A stretch of DNA of 64,000 nucleotides from Clostridium thermopalmarium DSM 5974. Its GTDB lineage: Bacteria > Bacillota > Clostridia > Clostridiales > Clostridiaceae. The stretch spans positions 43,314 to 107,313 of the forward strand of contig NZ_PVXN01000037.1 of the NCBI RefSeq assembly GCF_002995795.1. Direction: 5' to 3'. Shown in pieces: positions 1 to 8,520 of the stretch (position 1 is the first letter of the stretch; each line of letters starts with the position of its first letter). The notes below the pieces were generated by a model. That model saw only the letters and a program-made list of their open reading frames with translations, searched no databases and was not told where the DNA came from. A program made the translations under genes and the position numbers.

Positions 1-287
1 ACTTCTCCATTTACTAATATATTTCCTCCATTGCTTACTACAGCGTAATCTGGCTTTATTTGTTCCGACATTAGGAAAATTCTGTTGTATTGCTCTATAG
101 TTCTTGTTGTAACAGGTATAAACAAAATTCTTTTTTTAATTTTCAAAAGCTTTTCTAGAGTATCCTTTTTCATAAAACTCAAATCCTTACCTAAATACCT
201 CTCTGCCAGCACAATATCCTTATCAGAATCTCCTATAAGCTTTTTTGTATAAATCAAAGTCCTATCTAAATCCGACGCAAAAATCAT
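1..287 (-). CDS. HAD-family hydrolase, N-terminal part (Ter-associated operon)
   Basis: Partial gene; it starts at ATG 285-287 and runs off the left edge. The first residues, MIFASDLDRTLIY, contain the HAD motif I DxDxT (D6, D8, T10), which supplies the nucleophile of Mg-dependent phosphohydrolases. A second hydrophobic strand followed by PVTTRT fits motif II. The start is fixed by AAAGGAG, which lies inside the end of the upstream StiP gene, so the two are translationally close. HAD hydrolases are a standard part of the Ter-linked biosynthetic operon together with the three genes upstream. Its likely role is removing a phosphate from a nucleotide-like intermediate (inference). The C-terminal half is not visible. 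Confidence 0.8.
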   Translation of the reverse strand, partial: MIFASDLDRTLIYTKKLIGDSDKDIVLAERYLGKDLSFMKKDTLEKLLKIKKRILFIPVTTRTIEQYNRIFLMSEQIKPDYAVVSNGGNILVNGE

Positions 288-288
288 A

Positions 289-1398
289 TTAGATCTCCTT
301 TGTTTTTGGCTTAATAATTCCGCAGCAGGAATATTTCATATCTTTATAAACTTCTACTGGAACTTTTCTGTCTTGTGCCAAGATTAAAATATGCTTTAAA
401 TTAGGGTTATTTATATCATCTACAAGTATCCTCCATGGAACACGTCTTAAAAGCACTCTAGTTGTTTCTCCTACTCCCGGCTTAATTAGGTTTATATCAT
501 CTATTCCATACTTCTCTTTTATTTCATTTACATCCCTAATACCTGTATTATATACATCTAAATCTAACTTTTCTATTTCTTCATCGTCTACATTAATATG
601 TTCAAAGCACTGGGTTATAGTATCAATGAACATATTTGATAAGTCCCTATCTTCCCATTCTCTATAGAACTTAGCTCCATGAAAATCGTCCTTTCCTATT
701 ATGTCATCTCTTAAAACTGTTCTGCTTACTAAGCCTGATACTGTAGAATTTAAACAAGCTGATGGTATAAGAAAATCCTCCCTTGTGCCATATAGAGGTA
801 CGCAGTAGGCAGGGTCTGCTAACACAGCTAGCTTGTCACTAATTCTAATCTTATATTTATCATAAAAGTCCTTCATAGCCTTGTTTAAGACTGTGTTTAT
901 AGCTCCTTTTCCAGTCCACCCATCTACAAATTGAATATCTTCTGGATTATGATGATTTAAGATGTATTTTATAGCATTCTCGTCTATTCCCTTTCCTCTT
1001 ATAATGGATATGCTGTAATGAGGAAATACCTTATTATATTTCTTTTCTAAGTATCGTTTAATTAATATTCCAATAGGGGTTCCTGCCCTTGCAAGGGATA
1101 CAATAACTGCTCTATCTCCCTTTTTCCTGTATATAAGCTCTGATACTACAGCTGCGGCCTTTGCCACTTTTCCCTTACTATCCTCTAGAGTTTTAAAAAA
1201 TACATCCATATATTCTTCTGTTGGAACATACTCTATTGGAAGCATTTCTGAATAATGGCCTCCATTTTGAATAATTCTCTCTCTTTCTTCATTGCTCTGT
1301 TCTTTTATCATACCGGATATATCTTTTAAAAGGAATATAACATCTTCTCCGGAATAACTCCCTATATGGCTTGGTTCTTTTATATTATCAAATCTCAC
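289..1398 (-). CDS. StiP-type phosphoribosyltransferase-like protein with C-terminal PELOTA domain
   Basis: Resembles the family databases call cysteine protease StiP / PRTase_1, found in Ter stress-response operons. Visible signs are SLARAGTPIGILIKRYL about 100 residues in, FVDGWTGKGAINTVLNKAM about 60 residues further on (a PRPP-loop-like stretch with D-G-W-T-G-K-G), and SACLNSTVSGLVSRTVLRDD. The last 80 residues look like the PELOTA RNA-binding-like domain that closes this family. I prefer the GTG at 1396-1398, which has AAGGAGTG seven bases upstream, over the ATG six codons earlier. Whether it acts as a phosphoribosyltransferase or a protease is not settled by sequence. It lies between the TRSP-PRTase gene and the HAD gene on the same strand. 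Confidence 0.85.
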   Translation of the reverse strand: MRFDNIKEPSHIGSYSGEDVIFLLKDISGMIKEQSNEERERIIQNGGHYSEMLPIEYVPTEEYMDVFFKTLEDSKGKVAKAAAVVSELIYRKKGDRAVIVSLARAGTPIGILIKRYLEKKYNKVFPHYSISIIRGKGIDENAIKYILNHHNPEDIQFVDGWTGKGAINTVLNKAMKDFYDKYKIRISDKLAVLADPAYCVPLYGTREDFLIPSACLNSTVSGLVSRTVLRDDIIGKDDFHGAKFYREWEDRDLSNMFIDTITQCFEHINVDDEEIEKLDLDVYNTGIRDVNEIKEKYGIDDINLIKPGVGETTRVLLRRVPWRILVDDINNPNLKHILILAQDRKVPVEVYKDMKYSCCGIIKPKTKEI

Positions 1399-1491
1399 AT
1401 AACCACTCCTTATCATAAGTTTTACGTAACTAACTTTGTACAGGTCTATCTCTTTTTAACATTTTTAATTAGTCAACTTGATGTTTATAGT

Positions 1492-2925
1492 TTAAAAATA
1501 AACAAAGTTTATTTTATATATCCCTACACTTACAAATAAATTTATCATTTCATCTTTACTTTCCTCGTCTAGCTTTCTTTCCGTTATAAACAATACTTCT
1601 TCATACATATCTTTTTTTATGTTATATACATAGTTTACAACTTCTTTATCAAAGGGACTTCTAAACCTTGAGGCGCATTGAATTCCATAGCCTTTTTCAT
1701 TTTTTGCATAGATAGGACTTCTAGTTGTAGACTGGTATTTTGCATTTGGTATTTTGCTCCCTATTACCATAGGTATATACATAAACTCTTCAGTTCCTAA
1801 AACAATTACCTTTTCGCTGAAAGGCTCTATAACCCTCACTATTTTCTCTGCATAAGCTTCAATTTTATTAATTTCACTTCTTGAAATTCCAAATCTTCCA
1901 CTTGAATTTATATAACTATACTTTTTTAGCTCACCACTGCAGAGACGCTTAGTAAAATTCCCGTATTCATCCCATGTAAATGAATAATTTTTTACTAAAA
2001 CTTCAGATTTATCCCTTAAAATTTGAGAACCATCCCTTAATTTTAAGATTTCAGAACTGTCTCCTAACTTTAATCCATCTTTGTAGAATTCTTCTTGTAT
2101 GTTTATAGATTTATTTATATTATTTTGATTTTGATATACTATTTCTATACCCTTAGCTGATGGACTGTGACACTCTGCCTCTCCATCTATTAAAGATACT
2201 TCATGTATTTTAATGTTTAACTCTCTTTCTAGTACCTTATATTCTTTTATATGCTCTTCTCTTCTCCAATCTAATATAGAAACTACCATATATTCTTTAT
2301 TAGGATATTTCCTATTTATGGCCTTTATAAGATTTAAAGCAGTTTTCCCTGTGGTTATTTCATCATCTACTAAAACTATTCTCTCATAATTATTTAAAAT
2401 ATCTTCTTGAAGAGGATAGCAGAAGTGACTAGTGGCGTGAGAATGTTCCTCTTCAAAATCAAAGGCTGAGGCACATTCTACAAGTTCCTCTCTGGTTGTG
2501 TGTATATAAAAGATATTATTTCCTTTAAATTGAGCAAAAACAGAGTTCCCAAGGGCTGTTGCGGTCTCTGCAAATCCTATAAATAAAGTAGGCTTGTCTA
2601 AAGAAATTAGATTAGCATTTGCATATTCTAGGGCTTCATCTGCAAACTTATCATCCTTTATAGCTTCTACAATTATATTGAAATTTAAGGACTGCCCCTG
2701 AATCTTTTCAGCTGCAAGAAAACCCAAAAGTCTTCCTGCCAGTATAGATTGCTTAGGATTAACAGGTATATGTTTTCCCAAAACCTTGCTTACAAATAAA
2801 AATGCCCTTTTTACATTTTTTCTAGCTGCCATCAAAAATAAGTTTTTAAGCTTGAAATCAAATGGGTTTTTATTAATTTCTACATCTACAGCAATTTCAT
2901 CTAAAACTCTAAGTCTTTCTCTCAT
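1492..2925 (-). CDS. Phosphoribosyltransferase with C-terminal TRSP domain (Ter-associated)
   Basis: A two-domain protein. The N-terminal half is a type I phosphoribosyltransferase with the PRPP motif IVLVDDEITTGKTALNLI (VDDEITTGKT at residues 186-195). The C-terminal half carries the family-defining STTRSPIY motif (TRSP at 401-404). This PRTase_2-TRSP architecture is known from Ter-linked gene clusters proposed to make a nucleoside-like metabolite. It starts 12 bp after the CitE-like gene with AAAGGAGG upstream of the ATG, so it is almost certainly cotranscribed. No truncation is apparent; 477 residues is a plausible full length. The substrate is unknown. Confidence 0.88.
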   Translation of the reverse strand: MRERLRVLDEIAVDVEINKNPFDFKLKNLFLMAARKNVKRAFLFVSKVLGKHIPVNPKQSILAGRLLGFLAAEKIQGQSLNFNIIVEAIKDDKFADEALEYANANLISLDKPTLFIGFAETATALGNSVFAQFKGNNIFYIHTTREELVECASAFDFEEEHSHATSHFCYPLQEDILNNYERIVLVDDEITTGKTALNLIKAINRKYPNKEYMVVSILDWRREEHIKEYKVLERELNIKIHEVSLIDGEAECHSPSAKGIEIVYQNQNNINKSINIQEEFYKDGLKLGDSSEILKLRDGSQILRDKSEVLVKNYSFTWDEYGNFTKRLCSGELKKYSYINSSGRFGISRSEINKIEAYAEKIVRVIEPFSEKVIVLGTEEFMYIPMVIGSKIPNAKYQSTTRSPIYAKNEKGYGIQCASRFRSPFDKEVVNYVYNIKKDMYEEVLFITERKLDEESKDEMINLFVSVGIYKINFVYF

Positions 2926-2937
2926 TATTTCCTCCTT

Positions 2938-4125
2938 TTAAAGCAAATCCAAATAGCTTCGATTTTCATTAAATACTCCGTATACATGAGCTCTTCTTAA
3001 AATTTTCTTAGCCCAATTAAGATGAGGACTAACCTCGTTCATTTTATTATTGTATCTGCTTTTATATGCTCCACCCCTGCTAGATTCTACAATAAATCTT
3101 GCATCGTCATATTCTTCTTTTGTAACCACATACAAGGCATTAACTATAGATATATGACTTGGATGTATTATGGTCTTGCCGATTAATCCATTAGCCTTGT
3201 CCAATACAACTTCTTTAATTAATCCATCAATGCATTTTTCTAAATAATAATCCCTCTTTCTAAGACCACTCTTTCCTAGGTATTCTACAAATGAGCTTTG
3301 CCTTAGATAAGGTTTAAATATACGATTATCTGAGTTAGTGTCAAAATACTCCCATACAGGACCTGATATAGTATATTCTTCCTCCGATCGTCCAAATATG
3401 TTTACTATATCTGCAATGCAATCTTTCACTACACCAATATCATATATACTATTGTCTACTTGACGTCTTATGCTGTAAAGGCCTAAAAAGTCTGTGCCTC
3501 CAATTCTTATATTTAAAACATTGCTTTTATAAGAATTTAATATTTTCTTAACTTTTATCAATTCCTCTAATCTGCTCTCTTTATATATTATATTTTTAGA
3601 TTCTAATATAGGCATGGCATATAAATTATAAGACATATCCTTATTTATATCTTTTAAAATTTTTATATATTCTTCTCCATTAGTAGAATCAAACTTTGGA
3701 AAATTAAATCCAGTTAAAGGATAAAAATTTTTTCTATTTTCTGATATTCTTTTAAATTGTTCCACATTTCTCACTCTTACAAAAATAAGAGGCATATTCT
3801 CCTCTATAGACTTATTTCCTTTTATACACTTGTTTTCTTCTATATAACGGGTGAATTTTGATAAAACATATATTAGGTTTTTTTCTGCTTCTTCAACTCT
3901 CTCTTCTGGGACTGAATCCTCTAAACAGAGTACCATAGAAGTTAATCTTTTATATTTATTGTTTAATATAATATCCAAAATTCCTTCTTTAAATGCTGGC
4001 ATATATAGAGTTGCCCCTAGAGCTAGAGAAAGATACTCTTTTGGAGATGATTTTCTTATATAGCTTGGCTCTTTATAAAAGATGCGGCTACTCTCTTTTA
4101 CTGATAAGTCACTAAAAAATTTCAT
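2938..4125 (-). CDS. HpcH/HpaI-CitE-like C-C bond lyase of the Ter biosynthetic operon
   Basis: A TIM-barrel lyase. LYMPAFKEGILD near residues 40-51 and LCLEDSVPEERVEEAE (about 66-81) resemble the CitE strand ending in E-D-S-V. Also visible are IFVRVRN, the metal-site-like IRIGGTDFLGLYSIRRQ, and KTIIHPSHISIVN near the C-terminus, which matches the CitE-family G-x-x-x-I-H-P-x-Q/H region. It is the first gene of the four-gene minus-strand operon and has a GGGGGGATAAT ribosome site. The family cleaves or joins acyl groups using Mg2+. In Ter clusters it is thought to decorate the metabolite; that role is inference. Confidence 0.85.
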   Translation of the reverse strand: MKFFSDLSVKESSRIFYKEPSYIRKSSPKEYLSLALGATLYMPAFKEGILDIILNNKYKRLTSMVLCLEDSVPEERVEEAEKNLIYVLSKFTRYIEENKCIKGNKSIEENMPLIFVRVRNVEQFKRISENRKNFYPLTGFNFPKFDSTNGEEYIKILKDINKDMSYNLYAMPILESKNIIYKESRLEELIKVKKILNSYKSNVLNIRIGGTDFLGLYSIRRQVDNSIYDIGVVKDCIADIVNIFGRSEEEYTISGPVWEYFDTNSDNRIFKPYLRQSSFVEYLGKSGLRKRDYYLEKCIDGLIKEVVLDKANGLIGKTIIHPSHISIVNALYVVTKEEYDDARFIVESSRGGAYKSRYNNKMNEVSPHLNWAKKILRRAHVYGVFNENRSYLDLL

Positions 4126-4245
4126 ATTATCCCCCCATTCTATTCCCCCTTAAAAATATAGATTGTTTTTATTATAGCACTCTATTACACAATTAGTAAC
4201 CAGCTCTTTTTTAAACTGTTACTTAATAACTAATAATAAATAAAA

Positions 4246-4290
4246 ATAAAAGCAGCAATACTCCTAGCGTAAGTATTACTGCTTTTATTT
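4246..4290 (-). terminator. Rho-independent terminator of the purine permease gene
   Basis: AAAAGCAGCAATACT pairs with AGTATTACTGCTTTT around a short GC-containing loop. On the minus strand it is followed by a T-rich tract. It lies just after the permease stop codon and, with A-rich flanks on both sides, separates it from the CitE-like operon. Confidence 0.8.
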
Positions 4291-4292
4291 TA

Positions 4293-5585
4293 TTAGATAA
4301 AAAACTTTAATATAAATAACATTCCTATTATATAGGTAGGTATTGTAACTTCTTTAGCTCTTCCTGTTGTCGCTTTTAAGAATATATATGAAACTATACC
4401 AAATACTATACCATCTGATATGCTGTTGGTTAATGGCATCATTATTATTGTAAGGAAAGCTGGTATAGCTTCTGTAAAATCTAATAAGTCTATTTCCTTT
4501 ATTGGTTCCATCATGAATAATCCAACCAATACTAGAGCTGGTGATGTTGCTGCTGATGGCACTATAGCAAACAAAGGTGATAAAAATAACGCAACTATAA
4601 ACATTCCTGCTGTAGATAGAGCTGTAAGTCCTGTTCTTCCACCTTCAGCCACTCCTGATGCACTTTCAACAAATGTACTTACTGTGCTTGTTCCAAGGCA
4701 AGCTCCTACAGTTGTTCCTACAGCATCTGCAAATAAAGCTTTTTTAATATTAGGAACATTTCCATTTTCATCTAACATTTTAGCCTTTGTTGCAACTCCA
4801 ACTAAAGTTCCAATTGTATCAAACATATCCATAAATAATAAAGTAAATAAAGCTATAAACATATCAATTGTGAATATATGATCAAATTGAAACTTGAAAG
4901 CTATTGGGCTTAATGATGGAGGAGCACTAAATATAGCTTTAGGTGCTTCTGTTATACCCATAGGTATTCCTATTATAGTAGTAATTACTATTCCTATAAG
5001 CAAAGCTCCTCTAACATTTCTAACAAGTAAGAGCCCTGTAATAAGTATACCTATAATAGCAAGAAGTGCACTACCGCTTGTTACATTTCCAAGAGCAACA
5101 ATTGTTCCGTTATCCTCTGGATGTATAATTACTCCTGCATTGCTAAGTCCTAAAAAAGCAATAAATAATCCTATTCCCACCGAAATAGCTCTTTTTATAT
5201 TGGATGGAATAGAATCCACTATAGCTTCACGTACGTTAAAAAGTGTGAGTAAAATAAAAATTATTCCCTCTAATAAAACTGCTGTTAAGGCAAATTCAAA
5301 ACTATAGCCCATTTGCTTAACTATTGTAAATGCAAAAAAGGCATTTAATCCCATACCTGGTGCAAGAGCAAAAGGAAGTTTTGCATACAACCCCATTATT
5401 ACCGTCGCAACTATTGCTGACAAAGCTGTAGCCGTGAATACAGCTCCAGAATCCATACCTGCTACTGATAAAATAGACGGATTTACTACAAGTATGTACG
5501 CCATTGTCATAAAAGTAGTTATTCCTGCTAAAACTTCCGTTTTGATATTTGTATTATTTTCTTTCAAGCGAAAAAATCTATCCAT
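4293..5585 (-). CDS. NCS2/AzgA-family guanine-hypoxanthine permease
   Basis: A 430-residue polytopic membrane protein of the AzgA/PbuG branch of NCS2 transporters. It begins MDRFFRLKENNTNIKTEVLAG and continues into the typical ITTFMTMAYILVVNPSIL segment. ALAPGMGLNAFFAFT, MDMFDTIGTLVGVA and CLGTSTVSTFVESASGVAEGGRTGLTA are the hallmark substrate-path motifs of this family. Length and motifs are complete. It takes up purine bases by proton symport (family knowledge). It sits alone between the Ter metabolite operon and the TerD-AIM24 pair, with its own promoter and terminator. PurR-box-like sites lie upstream. A link to the nucleoside-like product of the neighbours is speculative. Confidence 0.9.
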   Translation of the reverse strand: MDRFFRLKENNTNIKTEVLAGITTFMTMAYILVVNPSILSVAGMDSGAVFTATALSAIVATVIMGLYAKLPFALAPGMGLNAFFAFTIVKQMGYSFEFALTAVLLEGIIFILLTLFNVREAIVDSIPSNIKRAISVGIGLFIAFLGLSNAGVIIHPEDNGTIVALGNVTSGSALLAIIGILITGLLLVRNVRGALLIGIVITTIIGIPMGITEAPKAIFSAPPSLSPIAFKFQFDHIFTIDMFIALFTLLFMDMFDTIGTLVGVATKAKMLDENGNVPNIKKALFADAVGTTVGACLGTSTVSTFVESASGVAEGGRTGLTALSTAGMFIVALFLSPLFAIVPSAATSPALVLVGLFMMEPIKEIDLLDFTEAIPAFLTIIMMPLTNSISDGIVFGIVSYIFLKATTGRAKEVTIPTYIIGMLFILKFFI

Positions 5586-5626
5586 ATAATTACTCTCCTT
5601 TTTTCTCCTGTCTTCGACACTTGTAA

Positions 5627-5655
5627 ATAGTAACAGATGTTATACAGGAAGTCAA
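5627..5655 (-). promoter_or_regulatory. Sigma-A promoter for the purine permease
   Basis: On the minus strand the -35 TTGACT (5650-5655) and -10 TACTAT (5627-5632) are separated by 17 bp, about 45 bp upstream of the permease start. Both hexamers are one or two bases from consensus. Confidence 0.6.
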
Positions 5656-5659
5656 CAAC

Positions 5660-5672
5660 ATTTACGAACATT
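5660..5672 (+). promoter_or_regulatory. Possible PurR box upstream of the purine permease
   Basis: ATTTACGAACATT matches the Bacillus PurR box AWWWCCGAACWWT at all but one position and lies immediately upstream of the -35. A second, poorer CGAAC site in inverted orientation lies at about 5741-5752. Bacillus boxes are normally about 16 bp apart, so this wider arrangement lowers confidence. Confidence 0.35.
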
Positions 5673-5793
5673 TCTATTAAAATATATAAAATATTTTGCT
5701 GCACGTCTTAATTTCCTAACTTTACAGCAAATATTATTATATGAACGTTCGTGTTTTTGCCCTTTCAAAATTATATATCATGCATTAATCATA

Positions 5794-6666
5794 TTATTCT
5801 ACTTCTATTCCATAATTATTACATAAAGCTTCAAGTCCTCCATTAAAACCGTTTCCTATAGGATTTACCTTCCATTCATTTTTATATCTATACACTTCTG
5901 CAACTACAATAGCTGTTTCACTAGTTAGTCCATCACCAAATTTATAATTAATTAGTTCATTTTTAGTTTGTGCATCTATTATTCTAAAACAACCTCCAGA
6001 AACTTGTCTAAAACTTTGATACCTCTTATCAGCATCATATATAGTTACCGTAAAGGCAAGTTTTTCAATATTCATAGGTACTTTATCTAAATTTAGCTGA
6101 ACTACACTATCATATGCTCTTTTTAAAGAAGAATTATGGTCTTCCCCAATAGATACACTCCCATTTTTACTCTTAGGATTCCCATAGAATATAAAATCCT
6201 CTTCAGCTGTGTTATTGTTTCCATCTACCATAAATACGGAAGTATCTAAATCAAACTCTTCACTTCCCCTATAATCTACATTCCACTCAATGGCTATTAA
6301 TATTTTAGAAAGGTTCTGAGTTTTTGAATTTATACTTATCTTCTGTCCTCTCATAATAGAAGTAGAAACGCTTGTATTTACACTATTTTTTAATGATACA
6401 TCTTTAATCTTTCCTATAACAGTTTTGTCTTGTGTAGGCTGAATATTCTGAGTTTCAATTCTTTGACCACTGTTATTGATTATCCCAGAAGTGTTATTAA
6501 TCCCTTGTTGTGCTGCTGTGAGATTTCTTTGAATAACACCTACAGGATTCTTCAAATCTATAATTCCACTACTTACTTTTACAGTAGTATCTATAACTAA
6601 ATTTCCATATCTTCTCTGTTGAGAACTGCGCAAGTTTTTACTCTCATTATTTATGTTTAAATTCAT
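5794..6666 (-). CDS. TerD-family calcium-binding stress protein with N-terminal extension
   Basis: The C-terminal 190 residues are a TerD domain: IAIEWNVDYRGSEEFDLDTSVFMVDGNN, followed by DFIFYGNPKS and GSVSIGEDHN, with acidic residues placed as in the Ca2+ sites of TerD. Then come LDKVPMNIEKLAFTVTIYDA and FRQVSGGCFRIID. The first 100 residues are polar and rich in Asn, Gln, Ser and Thr and look disordered, unlike the compact single-domain TerD proteins of about 190 residues. TerD proteins act in tellurite, oxidative and envelope stress. It starts 48 bp after the AIM24 gene on the same strand, with an AAGGGGGAT ribosome site. Confidence 0.88.
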   Translation of the reverse strand: MNLNINNESKNLRSSQQRRYGNLVIDTTVKVSSGIIDLKNPVGVIQRNLTAAQQGINNTSGIINNSGQRIETQNIQPTQDKTVIGKIKDVSLKNSVNTSVSTSIMRGQKISINSKTQNLSKILIAIEWNVDYRGSEEFDLDTSVFMVDGNNNTAEEDFIFYGNPKSKNGSVSIGEDHNSSLKRAYDSVVQLNLDKVPMNIEKLAFTVTIYDADKRYQSFRQVSGGCFRIIDAQTKNELINYKFGDGLTSETAIVVAEVYRYKNEWKVNPIGNGFNGGLEALCNNYGIEVE

Positions 6667-6714
6667 GTTAAAACTGATCCCCCTTTCCTCTTATATTTAA
6701 CATTACCTATTCTA

Positions 6715-7374
6715 CTAGTCTATAGAAATTCTAACTCCAGAGTTTCTTTCTGCTGGTTGCACTATTACCACTTCTCCTGGGCTGTTAAATTCTAAGAAAT
6801 AAGACTCTCCTGATGTTTGTCCGAAAAATGTTTTCCAGTTTACATCTGCTCTAAAGCTTGGGTCTGGGCCAGTCCAACATATTACTGCATCTGGATCCAC
6901 TACACATGGAGTTTCTAATATCAATGGGTTTCCATTAGTAGTTATAGCCACCTGAGCATTAGGTCCTATACCTGTAAGCTTTGATGTAAACATACCCTTT
7001 TGAGATATAATTCCACTGCCTATAAATCTAACTCCATATTTACAATCCTCTGTAAAAGCTAATAAGTTTTCGCCCTCTACCACTATACTTTGTCCTTGCT
7101 GCAACTTGATTACACTAATATGCTCTGCGTTATGAGCCATATAATACGTACCTTCGCCGCTGACTTTCATTATAGATATATTTTCTCCAGTAAGTTTTCT
7201 TGCCGCTAAGTTCATAACTGAGTTTATAATACTTTTATTTTGATTAGGATCTAGCAGTACCTTCTCTGCAGTAAAACTTCCCTGGCTTGCTATCATAGCT
7301 CCTACTCTTGCATAAAATTGTCCGCTTCCTTCTGCTGCACATATTAATTCTTGATGAATCCTAAAATTAAACAT
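6715..7374 (-). CDS. AIM24-family beta-barrel protein
   Basis: A 219-residue AIM24/TIGR00266-type protein made of short beta-strands with many glycines. Typical parts are QFYARVGAMIASQGSFTAEK, TGENISIMKVSGEGTYYMA and GQSIVVEGENLLAFTEDCKYGV, ending in SPGEVVIVQPAERN. No signal peptide or membrane segment is seen. AIM24 proteins are often encoded beside terD in Firmicutes, as here, and their molecular role is unknown. It appears to be the promoter-proximal gene of a two-gene unit with TerD. Confidence 0.85.
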   Translation of the reverse strand: MFNFRIHQELICAAEGSGQFYARVGAMIASQGSFTAEKVLLDPNQNKSIINSVMNLAARKLTGENISIMKVSGEGTYYMAHNAEHISVIKLQQGQSIVVEGENLLAFTEDCKYGVRFIGSGIISQKGMFTSKLTGIGPNAQVAITTNGNPLILETPCVVDPDAVICWTGPDPSFRADVNWKTFFGQTSGESYFLEFNSPGEVVIVQPAERNSGVRISID

Positions 7375-7590
7375 ATATCAATTCTCTCCTTATGTAGTAG
7401 TAATTAATGATAGTATAACATATTCAAATTTACTCTCCTACATAAATTACTTAATGTTTAAATAAATTACATCAAAAATTGTTACTATAATACTGCATAA
7501 ATATAACATTATATTAATTTTATGGCATAAATAATATGCTATAATTTAAGTAACACTATAGCATACTTTAATATTTAAGGGGGATCACTG

Positions 7591-7953
7591 ATGATTAATA
7601 TATTAACCTTCATATTGATTGGAATTGCAGCGGGAGTTTTGAGTGGATTATTCGGAATAGGTGGAGCAATTGTAATAGTGCCTTCATTGATATTTATAAA
7701 AGGCTTCTCTCAACTGCAAGCCCAAGGAACATCAATTACTGCTATGCTTCCACCTGTTGGTATTTTAGCATTTCTTCATTACTATAAAAGAGGAAATGTA
7801 GATATAAGAGCTGGTATTATAATATGTATATCTATGCTTATAGGAGCAAAATTCGGTGCTCAAATTGCAAATATCTTACCAGTAGACATATTAAAAAAGG
7901 CTTTTGCCATATTTATTATATTTGTTGGAATTAAGATGTTTTTAGGAAAATAA
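7591..7953 (+). CDS. Half-length TauE/SafE-family membrane permease
   Basis: A 120-residue membrane protein with about four helices that matches one half of a TauE/SafE anion exporter: GIAAGVLSGLFGIGGAIVIVPSL is the family signature G-x-x-x-G-x-x-G-x-G-G-G. Full-length members have about 250 residues in two repeats. Here the stop follows directly after the first repeat, and the downstream sequence is a terminator, so it is a complete half-size gene that would have to dimerise, not a frameshift product. Preceded by AAGGGGGATCACTG. It is convergent with the acetyltransferase gene that follows. Substrate unknown. Confidence 0.8.
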   Translation: MINILTFILIGIAAGVLSGLFGIGGAIVIVPSLIFIKGFSQLQAQGTSITAMLPPVGILAFLHYYKRGNVDIRAGIIICISMLIGAKFGAQIANILPVDILKKAFAIFIIFVGIKMFLGK

Positions 7954-7976
7954 GCACCTCTTTGGTGCTTATCATT
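7954..7976. terminator. Bidirectional terminator between TauE and GNAT genes
   Basis: AAGCACC-TCTTT-GGTGCTT hairpin between two convergent genes, with short A/T tracts on both sides. Its end overlaps the last codons of the minus-strand acetyltransferase. Confidence 0.65.
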
Positions 7977-8493
7977 TATTAAAAGCCGACATTATAATTT
8001 CATCATAATATTTTCCTTCCTTAAATATCTCCTTTTTTAAAATTCCTTCCACTTGGAAGCCACACTTTTCATAACATCTTTTAGCTCTTTCATTAAATGA
8101 GAATACACTCAATCTTATCTTATTCATATTCATATCTTCAAAAATAAATTTCATAAGCACTTTCATGGCGTCAGTGCCGTATCCTTTTCCCCAGTAGTTT
8201 TTATCTCCAATCATTATTCCAACTGTTGCAACTCTTGATAACCAGTTCACCTTATGAATTCCGCAGCCTCCAATATATTTTCCTGTTTTTATATCCTCTA
8301 TAGCAAAATTATATTCACCATTCTCATTGCCCTTTTGTGATCTTATCCATTCCTCTTCTTCCCATTGAGTCATTGGAAATGGTATTCCATTAACCAAGAA
8401 CTTTTTAAGTTCCTTGTCATTAACTAATTCTGTTGCCCTTGCTATATCTTCTTCCCTATAAGCTCTTAAACAAACCTTTTCTCCATAATACAT
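7972..8493 (-). CDS. RimJ/RimL-type GNAT N-acetyltransferase
   Basis: A 173-residue GNAT enzyme. LRAYREEDIARATELVND is the usual N-terminus of this subgroup. VGIMIGDKNYWGKGYGTDAMKVLMKFIF holds the acetyl-CoA pyrophosphate-binding Q/R-x-x-G-x-G/A-like loop (KGYGTD). IRLSVFSFNERAKRCYEKCGF is the conserved motif B. Members acetylate protein N-termini, aminoglycosides or other small amines, and the acceptor cannot be read from sequence. It is followed by a second, unrelated GNAT gene on the same strand. Confidence 0.85.
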   Translation of the reverse strand: MYYGEKVCLRAYREEDIARATELVNDKELKKFLVNGIPFPMTQWEEEEWIRSQKGNENGEYNFAIEDIKTGKYIGGCGIHKVNWLSRVATVGIMIGDKNYWGKGYGTDAMKVLMKFIFEDMNMNKIRLSVFSFNERAKRCYEKCGFQVEGILKKEIFKEGKYYDEIIMSAFNK

Positions 8494-8520
8494 TTTTATT
8501 CCCCCCTAAACCCTATATTT

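Noticed and set aside
4420..5307. Long plus-strand ORFs opposite the permease
   Set aside because: Antisense shadows of a membrane gene; no start signals or family motifs.
5590..5780. Purine riboswitch before the permease
   Set aside because: The conserved loop and junction sequences of the purine aptamer are absent on both strands.
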